Assembly: GCF_030403745.1 (NCBI RefSeq)
Contig: NZ_JAQMWP010000001.1
Span: 248,001 to 312,000, forward strand
Source: Streptomyces sp. S.PB5
GTDB lineage: Bacteria; Actinomycetota; Actinomycetes; Streptomycetales; Streptomycetaceae
DNA: 64,000 nucleotides
Reading direction: 5' to 3'
Each line of letters opens with the position of its first letter. Positions within the stretch are counted from its first letter, which is position 1. The position numbers and the translations under genes were made by a program. Below, piece by piece: positions 14,720-27,800 of this stretch. Below the pieces are notes generated by a model. It ran no database searches, had not been told where the DNA came from, and was given only the letters and a program-made list of their open reading frames with translations.

Positions 14720-16605
14720 TCAATACTTTCAAGTTCAACATTTGGCCACGGGTTTGCTTCCGCTTGGGGTTCCGTTGCCCCTGTAGCCGCACGTAGAGCC
14801 GCTCTCGCCACCGCATCCGCGTCCGAAAGTGTGACCGAATCCACACCTGGCCGAGCCCCCGCCGCGGTCACCCAGTGCACCCCCTCCGTCGGCACTCCGA
14901 ACGCGAACCGCCTTGCGTGCGCCCGGCCCTGACGGTCGATCAGACGGTAAGGCCGCGGTGTTACATCCAGCCCCCCGGTCTCGTAACCGCCGACCGAGTG
15001 CGGCCGGCACTGCCCGGTCCTCAGCAGCCGGGCGAGCAGCCCGTCCGCGGTGTGCCTCAGATCCGGTTCCGGAAGCCGCGCCTCGATGAGCGTCGTCACA
15101 CGTACGCCGGACCCGGGCACGTCGGGAGAGCGCGCCACCCAGGCCCCGTCCGCCGCCTCGACCTCGAGACGCGGCCCGAGCACCTCCAGCACGCCCGCCT
15201 CCACCAGCGCCACCAGCTCCTCGATGCGCCGCCGGGGCGGGCCGATGGACACAAAGGCGTTGAGCGGGGTGTACCAGCCGTCCAGGTGATCCCGGCGCGA
15301 GTCCCCGGCGATGCCTCCGTGGTCGACGATCAGCCGCAGCTCGTTGCGCAGATCACGCAGCACGTCGAGGGCCGCCTTGAGCGGGCCCGCCACATTGCCG
15401 AGGGCGGCCTGCGCGGCGTCCTCGCGCAGATGCGTGAGCAGCCAGTCGCGCCACTGCCCCGGGTGCGCGAAGCCACGTCCCGCGTACGGGCGGGAGATCC
15501 GGTCCCAGCTCCAGCGATCGGCGTGCGGGACCCCGAACTCGTCCAGGAGAAGCGCCTCTTGAGGGGCGCCGGGCGGGACGGCGAGGAAGCGGTCCCTGAA
15601 GTCCCGCCGCCCCAGCAGGACTTCGTAGTACACCGCCTCCACCTCCTTCGCGACCAGCGGCCATATCTCCGCGCGGAAGTCCGGCGCCTCACCCGAGTCC
15701 GCGCGCTTGCGGAACCCGGCGACGACCTCCGGGGTGAGGACCAGCGGGAGGTGACGGCCGTACGGGCCCTTCGCGTTGTCGCCGCGCGCCTGGTACGGGA
15801 CGCCGCGCCGGGAGCCGGCGTACAGCCGGGGTTCGCGGCCCGAGCGGACGTACCGCAGCCCGCGCCGATCGTGTACGAAACGGCCGCCGCGGCCGGTCGT
15901 CAACAGGGCTGTGTGGTCGAAGAAGTTGAGGCCGAGGCCGCGCAACAGCACCGGTTCGCCCGGGGAGACGGGGGAGAGGTCCACGTCGGCCGGGTTGGCG
16001 GGCGGGATGTGGAGCAGGCCGTGGGCGGCGGCGTACCCGGCGGCCTCCCGCTGTGCCCGGTCCGGGACGGTCGGCAGATGGCCCTGGGCGAGGACGACGG
16101 CGGACAGGCCGGTCAGTTCGTGCCCGTCGTCGAGGGTGAGGACCTGGCGCCCGTCGGGGGCGTCGTCGAGCCGTACCGCACGGGAGCTGTGCGTCCGTAT
16201 GCGCACCTCGGGCGGCGCCTCGCGGACCGTACGCGCGAACACCCACTCCAGATAACGGCCGTAGTGGGCGCGGGTCGGGTACTCGTCCGGGTCCAGTTCG
16301 CCGCCGGACCACTCGTGCAGGCTGGGGCCGGGGCGGACGGGACCGGAGCAGTCGACGCTCTCGTCGGTGAACAGGGTCACCTGGCAGGCCACGGTGTTCA
16401 TCAGCAGCTCCGCCGGCTGCGCGGTGCGCCAGACGCGGCCGGCGCCGGGCGGTGCCGGGTCGACCACATGGACGGTGAGCCGGGAGCCCGGCGGGAGCAG
16501 CTCCGGGGCGGAGGCGCAGAGGCGTTCCAGGACGCTGGTGCCGCGAGGCCCGGCGCCGACCAGGGCGACGGAGACCGGCGGACACGCCGTGGTCGGTGCG
16601 GACAA
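14716..16605 (-). CDS. FAD/NAD(P)-binding protein (NAD_binding_9-type)
   Basis: This 629-residue protein opens with the dinucleotide-binding signature VALVGAGPRGTSVLERL and continues with VVDPAPPGAGRVWRTAQPAELLMNTVA, typical of the FAD-NAD(P)-binding family seen in actinomycete siderophore and secondary-metabolite contexts. LSAVVLAQGHLPTVPD is a second Rossmann-type element. Partner and substrate are unknown. The start is a TTG at 16605 with GGGAG upstream; a later GTG at residue 11 is possible. The 3' end is unusually A+T-rich for this genome, so the C terminus may be recent. Confidence 0.8.
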   Translation of the reverse strand: MSAPTTACPPVSVALVGAGPRGTSVLERLCASAPELLPPGSRLTVHVVDPAPPGAGRVWRTAQPAELLMNTVACQVTLFTDESVDCSGPVRPGPSLHEWSGGELDPDEYPTRAHYGRYLEWVFARTVREAPPEVRIRTHSSRAVRLDDAPDGRQVLTLDDGHELTGLSAVVLAQGHLPTVPDRAQREAAGYAAAHGLLHIPPANPADVDLSPVSPGEPVLLRGLGLNFFDHTALLTTGRGGRFVHDRRGLRYVRSGREPRLYAGSRRGVPYQARGDNAKGPYGRHLPLVLTPEVVAGFRKRADSGEAPDFRAEIWPLVAKEVEAVYYEVLLGRRDFRDRFLAVPPGAPQEALLLDEFGVPHADRWSWDRISRPYAGRGFAHPGQWRDWLLTHLREDAAQAALGNVAGPLKAALDVLRDLRNELRLIVDHGGIAGDSRRDHLDGWYTPLNAFVSIGPPRRRIEELVALVEAGVLEVLGPRLEVEAADGAWVARSPDVPGSGVRVTTLIEARLPEPDLRHTADGLLARLLRTGQCRPHSVGGYETGGLDVTPRPYRLIDRQGRAHARRFAFGVPTEGVHWVTAAGARPGVDSVTLSDADAVARAALRAATGATEPQAEANPWPNVELESID

Positions 16606-16778
16606 GAGGAGAACTCCCGTGCGTGTGGGGGCGCTGGGCAGCGGTCCGTCCGCCGGGGAAGCGGAAGGTCCGCCTCATCATGCCTTCGGGGGTCACGGAA
16701 GCCAACGGCGGTCCCGGCCACCTCGTAGGTCACACGCGGGGAGCCGGACACCTCTCGCGTCCCGCCCGCAGGGTTCGG

Positions 16779-18422
16779 CTACTTCTCGCTCAGCACCGAC
16801 TCCGTCACCACCGCGAGCCGCGCCCTGCCGCCCCGTACCGCCCGTGCCTGCTCCAGCCGAAGCCGGGCCGAACGCCCCTGTACGGCAAGGGTCATGAGCT
16901 GGTTGCCGAACCAGGGCCCGCCCGTGCGCCGCCAGTCGACCGACGGGCGCGGACAGCCGCCGTGCCCCGCGAACCTGCGTCCGAGGGCGCGGGCGGCGGC
17001 GCTCCAGCCGAAGCGGAAGCCGAGACGGATGGAGAGCGGGATGGAGTTGTGGACGGGGGAACAGGTCAACTGGAGCACCCGGGCGTCGGGCCCGCCACCC
17101 GCCGGCCAGCTCGGCTCGGCGACGTACGCGTGATGGACGTCCCCCGACAGCACGCACACCGTCGCCGGAGCGTCGGGCCCCGAACCGGCCTCCGCGATCA
17201 GAGCCGTCAGCGCCTCGAAGGACGCCGGGAACGCCGCCCAGTGCTCCAGGTCCGCCCGCCGCCGCAGATCCTCCCCGAACCGCGCCCAGCGCGCCCCGCG
17301 TTCACCCCGGCACAGGGCCGCGTTCCAGGCCTCGGCGTCATGCACGAGGTGCGGCAGCAGCCAGGGCAGGGAGGTCCCGATGAGGAGATGGTCGTACGAC
17401 CCCGGTGCGTCCAGGGCCTGTTCGCGCAGCCACTGCGCCTCGCCCGGGTCGAGCATCGACCGGCTCTCCTCGTCGAGCACGCGCGCCGCCCGGGTGTCGA
17501 CCATCAGCAGCCGTACCCGCCCGAAGTCCCGCCGGTAACTCCAGCGCACGGAGGCCGGATCGGCGTCGGCCTTGCAGGCGAAGGCGCGCAACTCGTCGGT
17601 GCCGTCGGGGTATTGGCGCACGGCGGCGTAGAGCGGGTCGGTGGCGAGCTCGGCGGGGGAGAGGTTGCCGAGGTGCTGGTGGACCCAGTACGACATCAGC
17701 CCGCTCAGCAGCCGCTCGCGCCACCACGGGGTGGCCCGCATGTCCTCCAGCCAGGCGGCGGAGGTGTTCCAGTCGTCTATGACGTCGTGGTCGTCGAAGA
17801 TCATGCAACTGGGCACGGTGGACAGCAGCCAGCGGATCTCGGGGTCGAGCCAGGACTCGTAGTAGAGGCGGGTGTACTCCTCGTAGTCCGCGACCTCGTT
17901 GCCCGGCGGATCGCTGAGGTCGCGGCGGGCGGCGAGCCAGCGCCGGGTGGCCGGGGAGGTCTCGTCGGCGTAGACCTGATCGCCCAACAGGACGAGGACG
18001 TCCGGGCGTTCACGGTCCGGGTCGCCCGCGATCCGGGCCGCGAGGGTGTCGAGGGCGTCCGGGCCGACGGGGTCGTTCTCACCGTCGGGCGGCGCGGCCC
18101 AGCGGCAGGAGCCGAAGGTGAGGCGGACGGTGCCGCCCTCTTCCGGCGTGCGGATGACGGACTCCGGGAACGGCGAGCCGGGCAGCGGCCACACCCGGAC
18201 GCCGTCCAGGAACACCTCGTACGAACGCTCGGTGCCCGGGGCGAGGCCGTCGACGGGGATCAACGCGTAGTAGTGGCCCGCGATCTGGAAGGTACGGGCT
18301 TCACCGCCCGCCCCGTCCGCGCAGCGCACCTCGGCGGTGCACGGACGGCTCGCCTCGACCCATACGGTCGCGGACGAGCCGTCGGCGTACCTGAGCAGCG
18401 GTCCCAACCGAAGTTCGGCCAC
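16779..18422 (-). CDS. PhoD-like metallophosphatase
   Basis: The 547-residue protein has the PhoD layout: an N-terminal fibronectin-like beta domain (residues 1-115) followed by the metallophosphatase core with FGSCRWA, VLLGDQVYADE, MIFDDHDVIDDWNTS and VLSGDVHHAYVAE. These supply the metal-binding Asp, Asn and His residues of a Ca/Fe-dependent phosphodiesterase/alkaline phosphatase. No Tat signal is visible, so it is probably cytoplasmic, unlike classical PhoD. The GTG at 18422 is chosen because GGAGGAGG stands 7 bp upstream; the frame runs further to 18485. An interrupted palindrome overlaps the upstream region. Confidence 0.88.
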   Translation of the reverse strand: MAELRLGPLLRYADGSSATVWVEASRPCTAEVRCADGAGGEARTFQIAGHYYALIPVDGLAPGTERSYEVFLDGVRVWPLPGSPFPESVIRTPEEGGTVRLTFGSCRWAAPPDGENDPVGPDALDTLAARIAGDPDRERPDVLVLLGDQVYADETSPATRRWLAARRDLSDPPGNEVADYEEYTRLYYESWLDPEIRWLLSTVPSCMIFDDHDVIDDWNTSAAWLEDMRATPWWRERLLSGLMSYWVHQHLGNLSPAELATDPLYAAVRQYPDGTDELRAFACKADADPASVRWSYRRDFGRVRLLMVDTRAARVLDEESRSMLDPGEAQWLREQALDAPGSYDHLLIGTSLPWLLPHLVHDAEAWNAALCRGERGARWARFGEDLRRRADLEHWAAFPASFEALTALIAEAGSGPDAPATVCVLSGDVHHAYVAEPSWPAGGGPDARVLQLTCSPVHNSIPLSIRLGFRFGWSAAARALGRRFAGHGGCPRPSVDWRRTGGPWFGNQLMTLAVQGRSARLRLEQARAVRGGRARLAVVTESVLSEK

Positions 18423-18433
18423 ATGTCCTCCTC

Positions 18434-18460
18434 CGTCGCCCCGTACGGTACGGAACGACG
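18434..18460. promoter_or_regulatory. 27-bp interrupted palindrome just upstream of the phoD-like gene
   Basis: CGTCG-CCC-CGTAC-G-GTACG-GAA-CGACG: two nested, centred inverted repeats. It ends 12 bp before the GTG start and abuts the ribosome site, a position suited to a repressor or an RNA hairpin controlling translation. It does not resemble the GTTCACC-type PHO box. Confidence 0.4.
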
Positions 18461-18492
18461 GAGGCCGGCGGGGAGGTTCCGTCACCGAATCG

Positions 18493-19137
18493 TCAGCAGG
18501 CGGACAGATAGCTGGTGAGCGCGCTCTTCTCGGCGGAGTCGACCGAGAGGTCGTAGTAGTACTTCACCTGGACCCAGGCGCGGACGTAGGTGCAGCGGTA
18601 CGCGGTCCGCGAGGGCATCCAGGTGGCCGGGTCCTGGTCGCCCTTCGCCTGGTTGACGTTGTCCGTGACGGCGATGAGCTGCGGGCGGGTCAGGTCGTTG
18701 GCGAAGTTCTGGCGCTGGGTGGAGGTCCAGCTGTCGGCACCGGAGTCCCAGGCCTCGGCCAGCGGGACCAGGTGGTCGATGTCGAGGTCGGAGGCGAGGG
18801 TCCAGGTGGCGCCGTCGTAGGGGGAGTACCAGCTGCCGCTGGTGGAGGCGCAGGCGGAGTCGGTGACGACGTTCGTACCGTCCCGCTTCAGGACCGTCTC
18901 ACGGGTGTTGCAGGTGCCGGAGATCGTGATCCAGTGGTTGAACAGGTCGCGGTTGTACCCGGTGCGGTCCTCGGTCGCCACGGTGAGGGAGGCGAGGTAG
19001 GTGCGGGCGGTGGCGGCGCTGACCGGAGTGGGGAGGGCGGCGGAGGCGGTCGGACCGTTGAAAAGTCCGACCGAGGCTATGAGGCCGGTGAGGGCCGCGA
19101 GTATGCTGAGCCGTCGACGCGCGTAGAACTTCGCCAT
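18493..19137 (-). CDS. Secreted HNH/DUF1524-type nuclease
   Basis: The 214-residue precursor has a classical signal peptide (MAKFYARRRLSILAALTG...PTASAA, cleavage near residue 34). The mature part carries the DUF1524/GmrSD-C HNH signature: LDIDHLVPLAEAWDSGA with catalytic His, then NLTRP-like and DNVNQAKGDQDPATWMP with the late Asn and His-type positions, and paired cysteines. Such secreted nucleases degrade extracellular DNA and are common in streptomycetes. The ATG at 19137 gives the signal peptide directly at the N terminus; the frame extends 39 codons upstream without a ribosome site. Confidence 0.88.
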   Translation of the reverse strand: MAKFYARRRLSILAALTGLIASVGLFNGPTASAALPTPVSAATARTYLASLTVATEDRTGYNRDLFNHWITISGTCNTRETVLKRDGTNVVTDSACASTSGSWYSPYDGATWTLASDLDIDHLVPLAEAWDSGADSWTSTQRQNFANDLTRPQLIAVTDNVNQAKGDQDPATWMPSRTAYRCTYVRAWVQVKYYYDLSVDSAEKSALTSYLSAC

Positions 19138-19290
19138 GCGAACTCCCTGTGAGGGTGGGGGTGTTGAAGCGCGAGCGCTGGAACTCTCGCGGCTTCGCGT
19201 TGCCGGGAGGTGTGCGTTGGGTAAGAAGTTAATGACGCGTACATGACACGACAAGGTTTACGTCGAAACGATCTCGTATGATTGACGGAG

Positions 19291-19393
19291 TTGAAGGGGA
19301 GTAGCTCTTCGCCGGACCGTCGACATACTGCTCAGCTCGTCTGAGCCGGCGCCCGGAGGCAGGTCCTGTGTGACCGGCCAGCGAGACCTTCGG
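19291..19393 (+). promoter_or_regulatory. yybP-ykoY (manganese) riboswitch aptamer
   Basis: GAAGGGGAGTAGC at 19293-19305 and AGCGAGACCTTC ending at 19391 are the two conserved termini of this class; GAAGG (19293-19297) pairs with CCTTC (19387-19391) as P1. The conserved internal loop CGTCGACATACTG lies between. The class senses Mn2+ and controls manganese exporters. Bases 19394-19470 form the expression platform and contain a second AGCAAGACTCT sequence resembling the 3' aptamer strand, possibly an alternative pairing partner. Confidence 0.85.
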
Positions 19394-19482
19394 CCAGTAG
19401 TGCACTGACTGTGTGCTGCCGTGCCGAGGTGTCGTTTCGCAGCAAGACTCTCGGTGGGGCGGCCCCTACCGATTGAGGAACC

Positions 19483-20070
19483 TTGATCAGCTTCACCGTG
19501 ACGGCCGTCGTCTTCGGCGTCGTCTTCCTCGCAGAGCTGCCGGACAAGACCGCTCTGGCGGGACTGGTGCTGGGCACCCGCTACCGCGCCTCGTACGTCT
19601 TCGCCGGCGTCGCCGCCGCCTTCGCGCTCCATGTCGCGCTCGCCGTCGCGGCGGGCAGCGTGCTGACACTGCTGCCGCAGCAGATCGTCAGCGCCCTGAC
19701 GGGTGTGCTGTTCCTCGGTGGCGCGGCCGTGCTGCTGATGACGAAGGGCGGGGCCGATGGGGACGCGGAGGTCCGGCGTCCGGAGAACCAGTCCTTCTGG
19801 AAGGTCTCGGGCGCGGGCTTCATGCTGATCCTTGTCGCCGAGTTCGGTGACCTGACGCAGATCATGACGGCGAACCTGGCCGCGCGGTACGACGATCCGC
19901 TCTCCGTCGGTCTGGGGGCGGTGCTGGCGCTGTGGGCGGTGGCCGGGCTGGGGATCGTCGGCGGCAAGGCGCTGATGAAGCGGGTGCCGTTGCGGTTGAT
20001 CACGAAGGTGGCGGCGCTGCTGATGCTGGGGCTCGGGCTGTGGAGCCTGTGGGAAGCGGTCACCGGGTGA
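19483..20070 (+). CDS. TMEM165/GDT1 family manganese exporter
   Basis: This 195-residue membrane protein has six to seven helices and the two family motifs in duplicated halves: FLAELPDKTALAG (E-x-x-D-K-T) and LVAEFGDLTQI (E-x-x-D-x-T). UPF0016/GDT1 members transport Mn2+ or Ca2+ out of the cytoplasm. The start is a TTG at 19483 with GAGGAA 3 bp upstream. The yybP-ykoY aptamer directly upstream makes manganese efflux the best guess, as in the MneA/MntX-type members I recall. A strong hairpin follows about 70 bp after the stop. Confidence 0.9.
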   Translation: MISFTVTAVVFGVVFLAELPDKTALAGLVLGTRYRASYVFAGVAAAFALHVALAVAAGSVLTLLPQQIVSALTGVLFLGGAAVLLMTKGGADGDAEVRRPENQSFWKVSGAGFMLILVAEFGDLTQIMTANLAARYDDPLSVGLGAVLALWAVAGLGIVGGKALMKRVPLRLITKVAALLMLGLGLWSLWEAVTG

Positions 20071-20141
20071 GCTGAACGGTGAGTGAACGATTTCGGGGGG
20101 TGCTGGCGTAACCGGGGCCAGATTTTGTACCGTAGAGAAAC

Positions 20142-20190
20142 AAAGTGGCTTCCCGCCCTCTTTCCCTGACCGGTGGGCGGGAGCCACCTT
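20142..20190 (+). terminator. Long hairpin downstream of the manganese exporter gene
   Basis: AAAGTGGCTTCCCGCCC (20142-20158) pairs with GGGCGGGAGCCACCTT (20174-20189) with one bulge and one wobble, a stem of about 15 bp with a 15-nt loop. No U tract follows. It lies 71 bp after the exporter stop and could end that transcript or act as an attenuator for the HAD gene. Confidence 0.6.
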
Positions 20191-20242
20191 GTCCCTCCGG
20201 GTGATCCCCGGACCCCTGGTTCCCCGCGCCCTGGAGCTGCCG

Positions 20243-20911
20243 ATGACGGCCACCGCCGTACCCACCGTGCTGACCGCCCGCGCCCTCCTCCTGGACATGG
20301 ACGGCACCCTCGTGAACTCCGACGCCGTCGTCGAACGCTGCTGGCGGCGGTGGGCCTCACGGCACGGACTGGACGGCGACGAGGTCATGAAGGTCGTCCA
20401 TGGCCGCCAGGGCCACGCGTCGATGGCGCTGCTGCTGCCGGACCGCCCGATGGCCCAGAACCACGAGGACAACGCGCGCATGCTCGCCGAGGAGACGGCG
20501 GACATGGAAGGCGTCGTCGAGATACCGGGCGCGGCCGCCTTCCTCGCCTCGCTGCGGGACGTACCGCACGCCCTGGTCACCTCGGCGGACGTTCCCCTGT
20601 CCACGGCACGGATGGCCGCGGCCGGTCTGCCCCTCCCCGCCCTGCGCGTCACCGCCGAGTCCGTGGGCGAGAGCAAGCCCCACCCCGAGGGCTTCCTCAA
20701 GGGCGCCGCGGAACTGGGCGTGGCACCGGAGGACTGCATCGTCTTCGAGGACTCCGGAGCCGGCATAGCGGCAGGACGGGCCGCAGGGATGCGGATCGTG
20801 GGCGTCGGCCCCCGAGCCGACTCCTACGAACCGGACGTCGTCGTACGCGACCTGACCCAGGTACGGGTGGAGAGCACGGCGGACGGAACGGTTCGCGTGT
20901 ACATCGGCTGA
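20243..20911 (+). CDS. HAD-IA family sugar-phosphatase-like hydrolase
   Basis: This 222-residue protein shows the beta-phosphoglucomutase/sugar phosphatase subfamily pattern: nucleophile LLLDMDGTLVNSDAVV, motif II LVTSADVPL (the Ser/Thr position), lysine motif GESKPHPEGFLKGAAELGV, and the acidic pair VFEDSGAGIAAG. The alpha-helical cap (residues 25-90) fits small phosphosugars or glycerol phosphate. The ATG at 20243, with GGAG 9 bp upstream, agrees with family N termini; a TTG at 20189 lies in the preceding hairpin and is rejected. Confidence 0.9.
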   Translation: MTATAVPTVLTARALLLDMDGTLVNSDAVVERCWRRWASRHGLDGDEVMKVVHGRQGHASMALLLPDRPMAQNHEDNARMLAEETADMEGVVEIPGAAAFLASLRDVPHALVTSADVPLSTARMAAAGLPLPALRVTAESVGESKPHPEGFLKGAAELGVAPEDCIVFEDSGAGIAAGRAAGMRIVGVGPRADSYEPDVVVRDLTQVRVESTADGTVRVYIG

Positions 20912-21084
20912 AACTCGCTCGGCCCTTCGGTCAACCGGAGGGAGCACGGAGCCGCACCGGCGCAACGGCGAGCAGGGGACATCCCCCGGCGCGGCCCCGA
21001 CCCCCGATGGCGAGCAGTGCGCAACGTGAACCCCCACCCCACCCGCGCAGGCCGCCGCAGGCACCCCGCCCCACCGCCGGAGGC

Positions 21085-24336
<3,252 letters not shown>

Positions 24337-24442
24337 GGCCGCGCGCCTTGTCGGATCGGTAGTCGCTGACCTTTCGTTTCGCCACAATGGGTGGGCAGAC
24401 GGAGCCGGTTGGGCCGGGACGAGAGCAGTGAGGGGGACGGCG

Positions 24443-24757
24443 ATGGGGGAGCCTGGTGCCGAGGACGGGATGGACCTGGCGGACGCGATCGCACTGCTGC
24501 GGGAGCAACTTTCCGAGGCGCAGAGGCGGATCGAGGCCGACGGGGACAGCGGAGTGGTGTTCACCCTGGGGGAGATCACCCTGCAACTGGGTATGGAACT
24601 GACCCACACCCGTGGCATGGACGGCGGCCTGCGGTTCTCCGCACTGAGTTTCGGCGGTCGACGGGAGAAGTCGGAGCGGGCCACCCACACCCTGACCGTC
24701 CAACTGAACGCTCAGGGCACCGACGGTAAACCGCTCAACGTCAACGACCGGGAGTGA
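24443..24757 (+). CDS. Trypsin-co-occurring (Trypco2-like) small protein
   Basis: This 104-residue protein begins MGEPGAEDGMDLADAIALLREQLSEAQRRIEADG, a helix, followed by a beta-rich part (GVVFTLGEITLQLGMELTHTRG, LRFSALSFGG, ATHTLTVQLN). This matches my recollection of the Trypco2 domain, named because it co-occurs with trypsin-like proteases in bacterial conflict systems. Consistent with that, the next gene 51 bp downstream starts with a trypsin-like domain. It could be the substrate, regulator or effector activated by the protease. GAGGGGGAC precedes the ATG at 24443. Confidence 0.8.
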   Translation: MGEPGAEDGMDLADAIALLREQLSEAQRRIEADGDSGVVFTLGEITLQLGMELTHTRGMDGGLRFSALSFGGRREKSERATHTLTVQLNAQGTDGKPLNVNDRE

Positions 24758-24808
24758 TACGCCCGCACGGCGGGGCACGCACCACTTGCAGCAACGGGGG
24801 AGGAACCG

Positions 24809-27800
24809 ATGGAGTTCGACCGTCGGGTGCAGGTCCGGCTCCATGAGCCGGGGTACGAGACGCCCAGACTGGGTTCCGGCTATCTGGTGGCACCACACCT
24901 CGTGCTGACCGCCGGCCATGTGCTGGGCGACGAAGCGGGTCCGGCGCCGGGCACGGTGACCGTGAGCCGCCCCGATGCCGAGGGCCGGGAACATCCGGCG
25001 GAGGTGCGCTGGCACCGGTGCGACAGCGGGACCGGGATCGATGCCGCGCTGCTGGAGGTGACCGGGCGGGCCGGCTGGGTGGTGCCGGACTCGCTGCGGG
25101 AGGTCGAGGGACGGCCTCCGCAGCGCTGGGGCGAGTTGGTCGGCACCCGCAAGGTGCCCGTCGCCCTGATCGGCTTCCCCCGTATGCAGAAGGACCCCGA
25201 GGACGGGCGCCGCCACGAAGAGCAGCTCATCGGCCACATACAGCCCGGCACGGGTTCCTTCGCCCAGCGCTACGAGGTGTTCGGCAGCGATCCCACCGTG
25301 CCCCTCCACGCACCGGGCGGCAGTCGGTGGTCCGGCATGTCCGGCGCCGCGGTGCTCAGCGGCGAGCTCCTGTGCGGCGTCCTCGGCCAGGACCGCCGGG
25401 CCGAACACGGCAGCCGTCTGACCGCCACCCCGTTACGCGCCCTGCTCGCCGACGAGACCTTCTGCCGTCAACTCGCCCTGCACACCGGCTGGGAACCCCT
25501 CCTCGAACCCGCCGAAGCGGCGCCCCTGCTCATCCCCGCGGCCCGTGACCTCGACCTGCGGTCCGTGGCCACACTGCTGCGTGCCGATGTCGAGGCCGTC
25601 ACCTTCCACGGCCGCCACGACGAACGCGAGCAACTGCTCCGCTGGTGCCGCGGCGACGAGACATTCGCCGTACAGGTGCTCACCGGACCGGCCGGTCAGG
25701 GCAAGACCCGGCTCGCCCGCCATCTGACGACCACCCTCCGCGAGAAGGGCTGGATCACCGGACACCTGCGCACCAACCTCAACGACACCGTGGCCGAACC
25801 CGACTTCACCGGTCTGGACACCGCTCGCGACCTGCTCCTGGTCGTCGACTACGCCGAGACACGGCCACGCCTGGTCCGCCACGTGATCGAGCATCTGCGA
25901 GGCACCCGGCACCGCGTCCGGCTGCTGCTGGTGGCGCGCACCGGCGGCGCCTGGAAGACCGACCGCCTCGACGCCGGCGCCGCCGCCCACGACCTCCTCG
26001 CGGCCGCCCCGCTCATGCCGATCGGCCCCCTGCAGCCCCGCGATCTGCCACTCAGCGACCGCACCGAGGCGTTTTCCCGGGCGGCCACGGACCTCGCCCG
26101 CCTGATGGGCCGGGTCCCGCACCTCCCCGATGCCGACTGGGCCGCCATCGCCACCGCGCTCCAGCTTCCCGACGACCTGGCCGACCCCCGCTACGACTCC
26201 GCCCTCACGCTGCAGATGAGCGCGCTCAACTCCCTTCTGCAGCACGGCCCCGCCCCGGTCGGCACGAACCCCGGGGAGCCGGCCGAAGCGGTGCTGCTGC
26301 GCCATGAAGAGGCCTACTGGGACAAGACCGCCGACAGCCCCGGATTCCGCCTGGGGCTGAGTACGAGGACGCTGCGCCGCGCCGTCGCCACCGCCGTCCT
26401 GTGCGGCGCCGCCACGGAGGAGCAGGCCACCGACACCCTGACCAGGCTCCCCGGGCTGCCCGCGGACAAGATCCCCGACACTGCGGAATGGCTGCGTGCC
26501 CTGTACCCGCCCGAGCCCGACCGCTACTGGGGCTCCCTGCAGCCGGACCGTATCGCGGAGTACCACGCCTCCCAGTCCGTCGCCCAGGCCGGCCTTCCGC
26601 TGCCCGCCCTCCTCACCGATGCGGCTCCCGAGCAGCAGGCACAGATCATCACTGTGCTGGCCCGTGCCACGACCGCGCACTACAACGCGAACCGCAGAGC
26701 GCAGAGCGACCTGATCCTGCGCCGCCTCGACGAGGCGCTCGAACGCACCAGCCTGCACACCGAGGCGCTGGACAACGCGAGTACGGCGCTGCCGCACCCG
26801 TCGCATCTCCTCACACCGCTGTCGCTACGGCTCTCCGGTGACCTCGTGAACGCTTATCGCCGACTTGCCGCCGAGAACCCGCCCGCGTACGAGAGCGACC
26901 TGGCCCGTGCGCTGACCTGGCACGGCGTCGATCTGACGGATATGGGCCGGGCTGAGGAGGCGCTGGCGGCGGATCAGGAGGCCGTGGCGATCTACCGCCG
27001 GCTGGCCGCGGGGAACCCGTCCGCCCACGACGCACGTCTGGCCCGTGGGCTGGCCAATCTCGGCGTCGATCTGGCCGAGATGGGGCAGGTGCATCAGGCC
27101 ACGGCCGTGACCGAGGAGTCCGTGGAGACGTACCGGAGACTGGTCGCCGACAGCCCTGGCGTGCATGAGGACGACCTGGCCCAGGTGCTGATCGGCCTCG
27201 GCAGTCGGATGGCGGAGGAGGGGCGGGTGGACGAGGCCGTCCTGACCGCTGAGGAGGCCGTGGAGATCCTCCGCGGGCTTGCTGCCGAGCGGCCTGTCAC
27301 CCACCAGCGCACCCTTGCCTATGCGCTGGCCGACCTCGGCAACCGACTGGGGAGGGCGGGGCGCGAGGACGAGGCCTTGGTCGCTGCTCAGGAAGCCGTG
27401 GACATCTACCGTCGGCTCAACGTCGTCAACGCGGCCGCGCACGAGGCCAGTCTGGCCTTCGCGCTCAGCAGTCTCGGCGTCCGGCTGGGGAACGCCGGGC
27501 GGACGAGTGAGTCCCTGGCCGCGGCCGAACAGGCCGTGGAGATCTACCGTCGGCTCAGCGCCGCCAAGCCTGGCGTGCATGAGGCAAGTCTGGCCTACGG
27601 GCTGAGCGCTCTCGGCGTCCGGCTGGGGAGTACCGGACGGGCCACCGAGGCCTTGGCCGCAACAGAGGAAGCGGTAAGGATCTACGGTCGGCTCGACGCC
27701 CCCAACACCGCCGCGCTCGCTGCGGACCGGGCCAACGCGCTGGCCAATTTCGGTATCGGGTTGGGGAATGCCGGGCGGACGGACGAGGCCTTGGCCGCGA

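Noticed and set aside
18423..18490. PHO box upstream of the PhoD-like gene
   Set aside because: No GTTCACC-type direct repeats were found; the only structure is the CGTCG/CGTAC palindrome.
20189..20242. Upstream TTG start of the HAD gene
   Set aside because: It lies in the 3' arm of a strong hairpin, and the family N terminus fits the ATG at 20243 with GGAG upstream.
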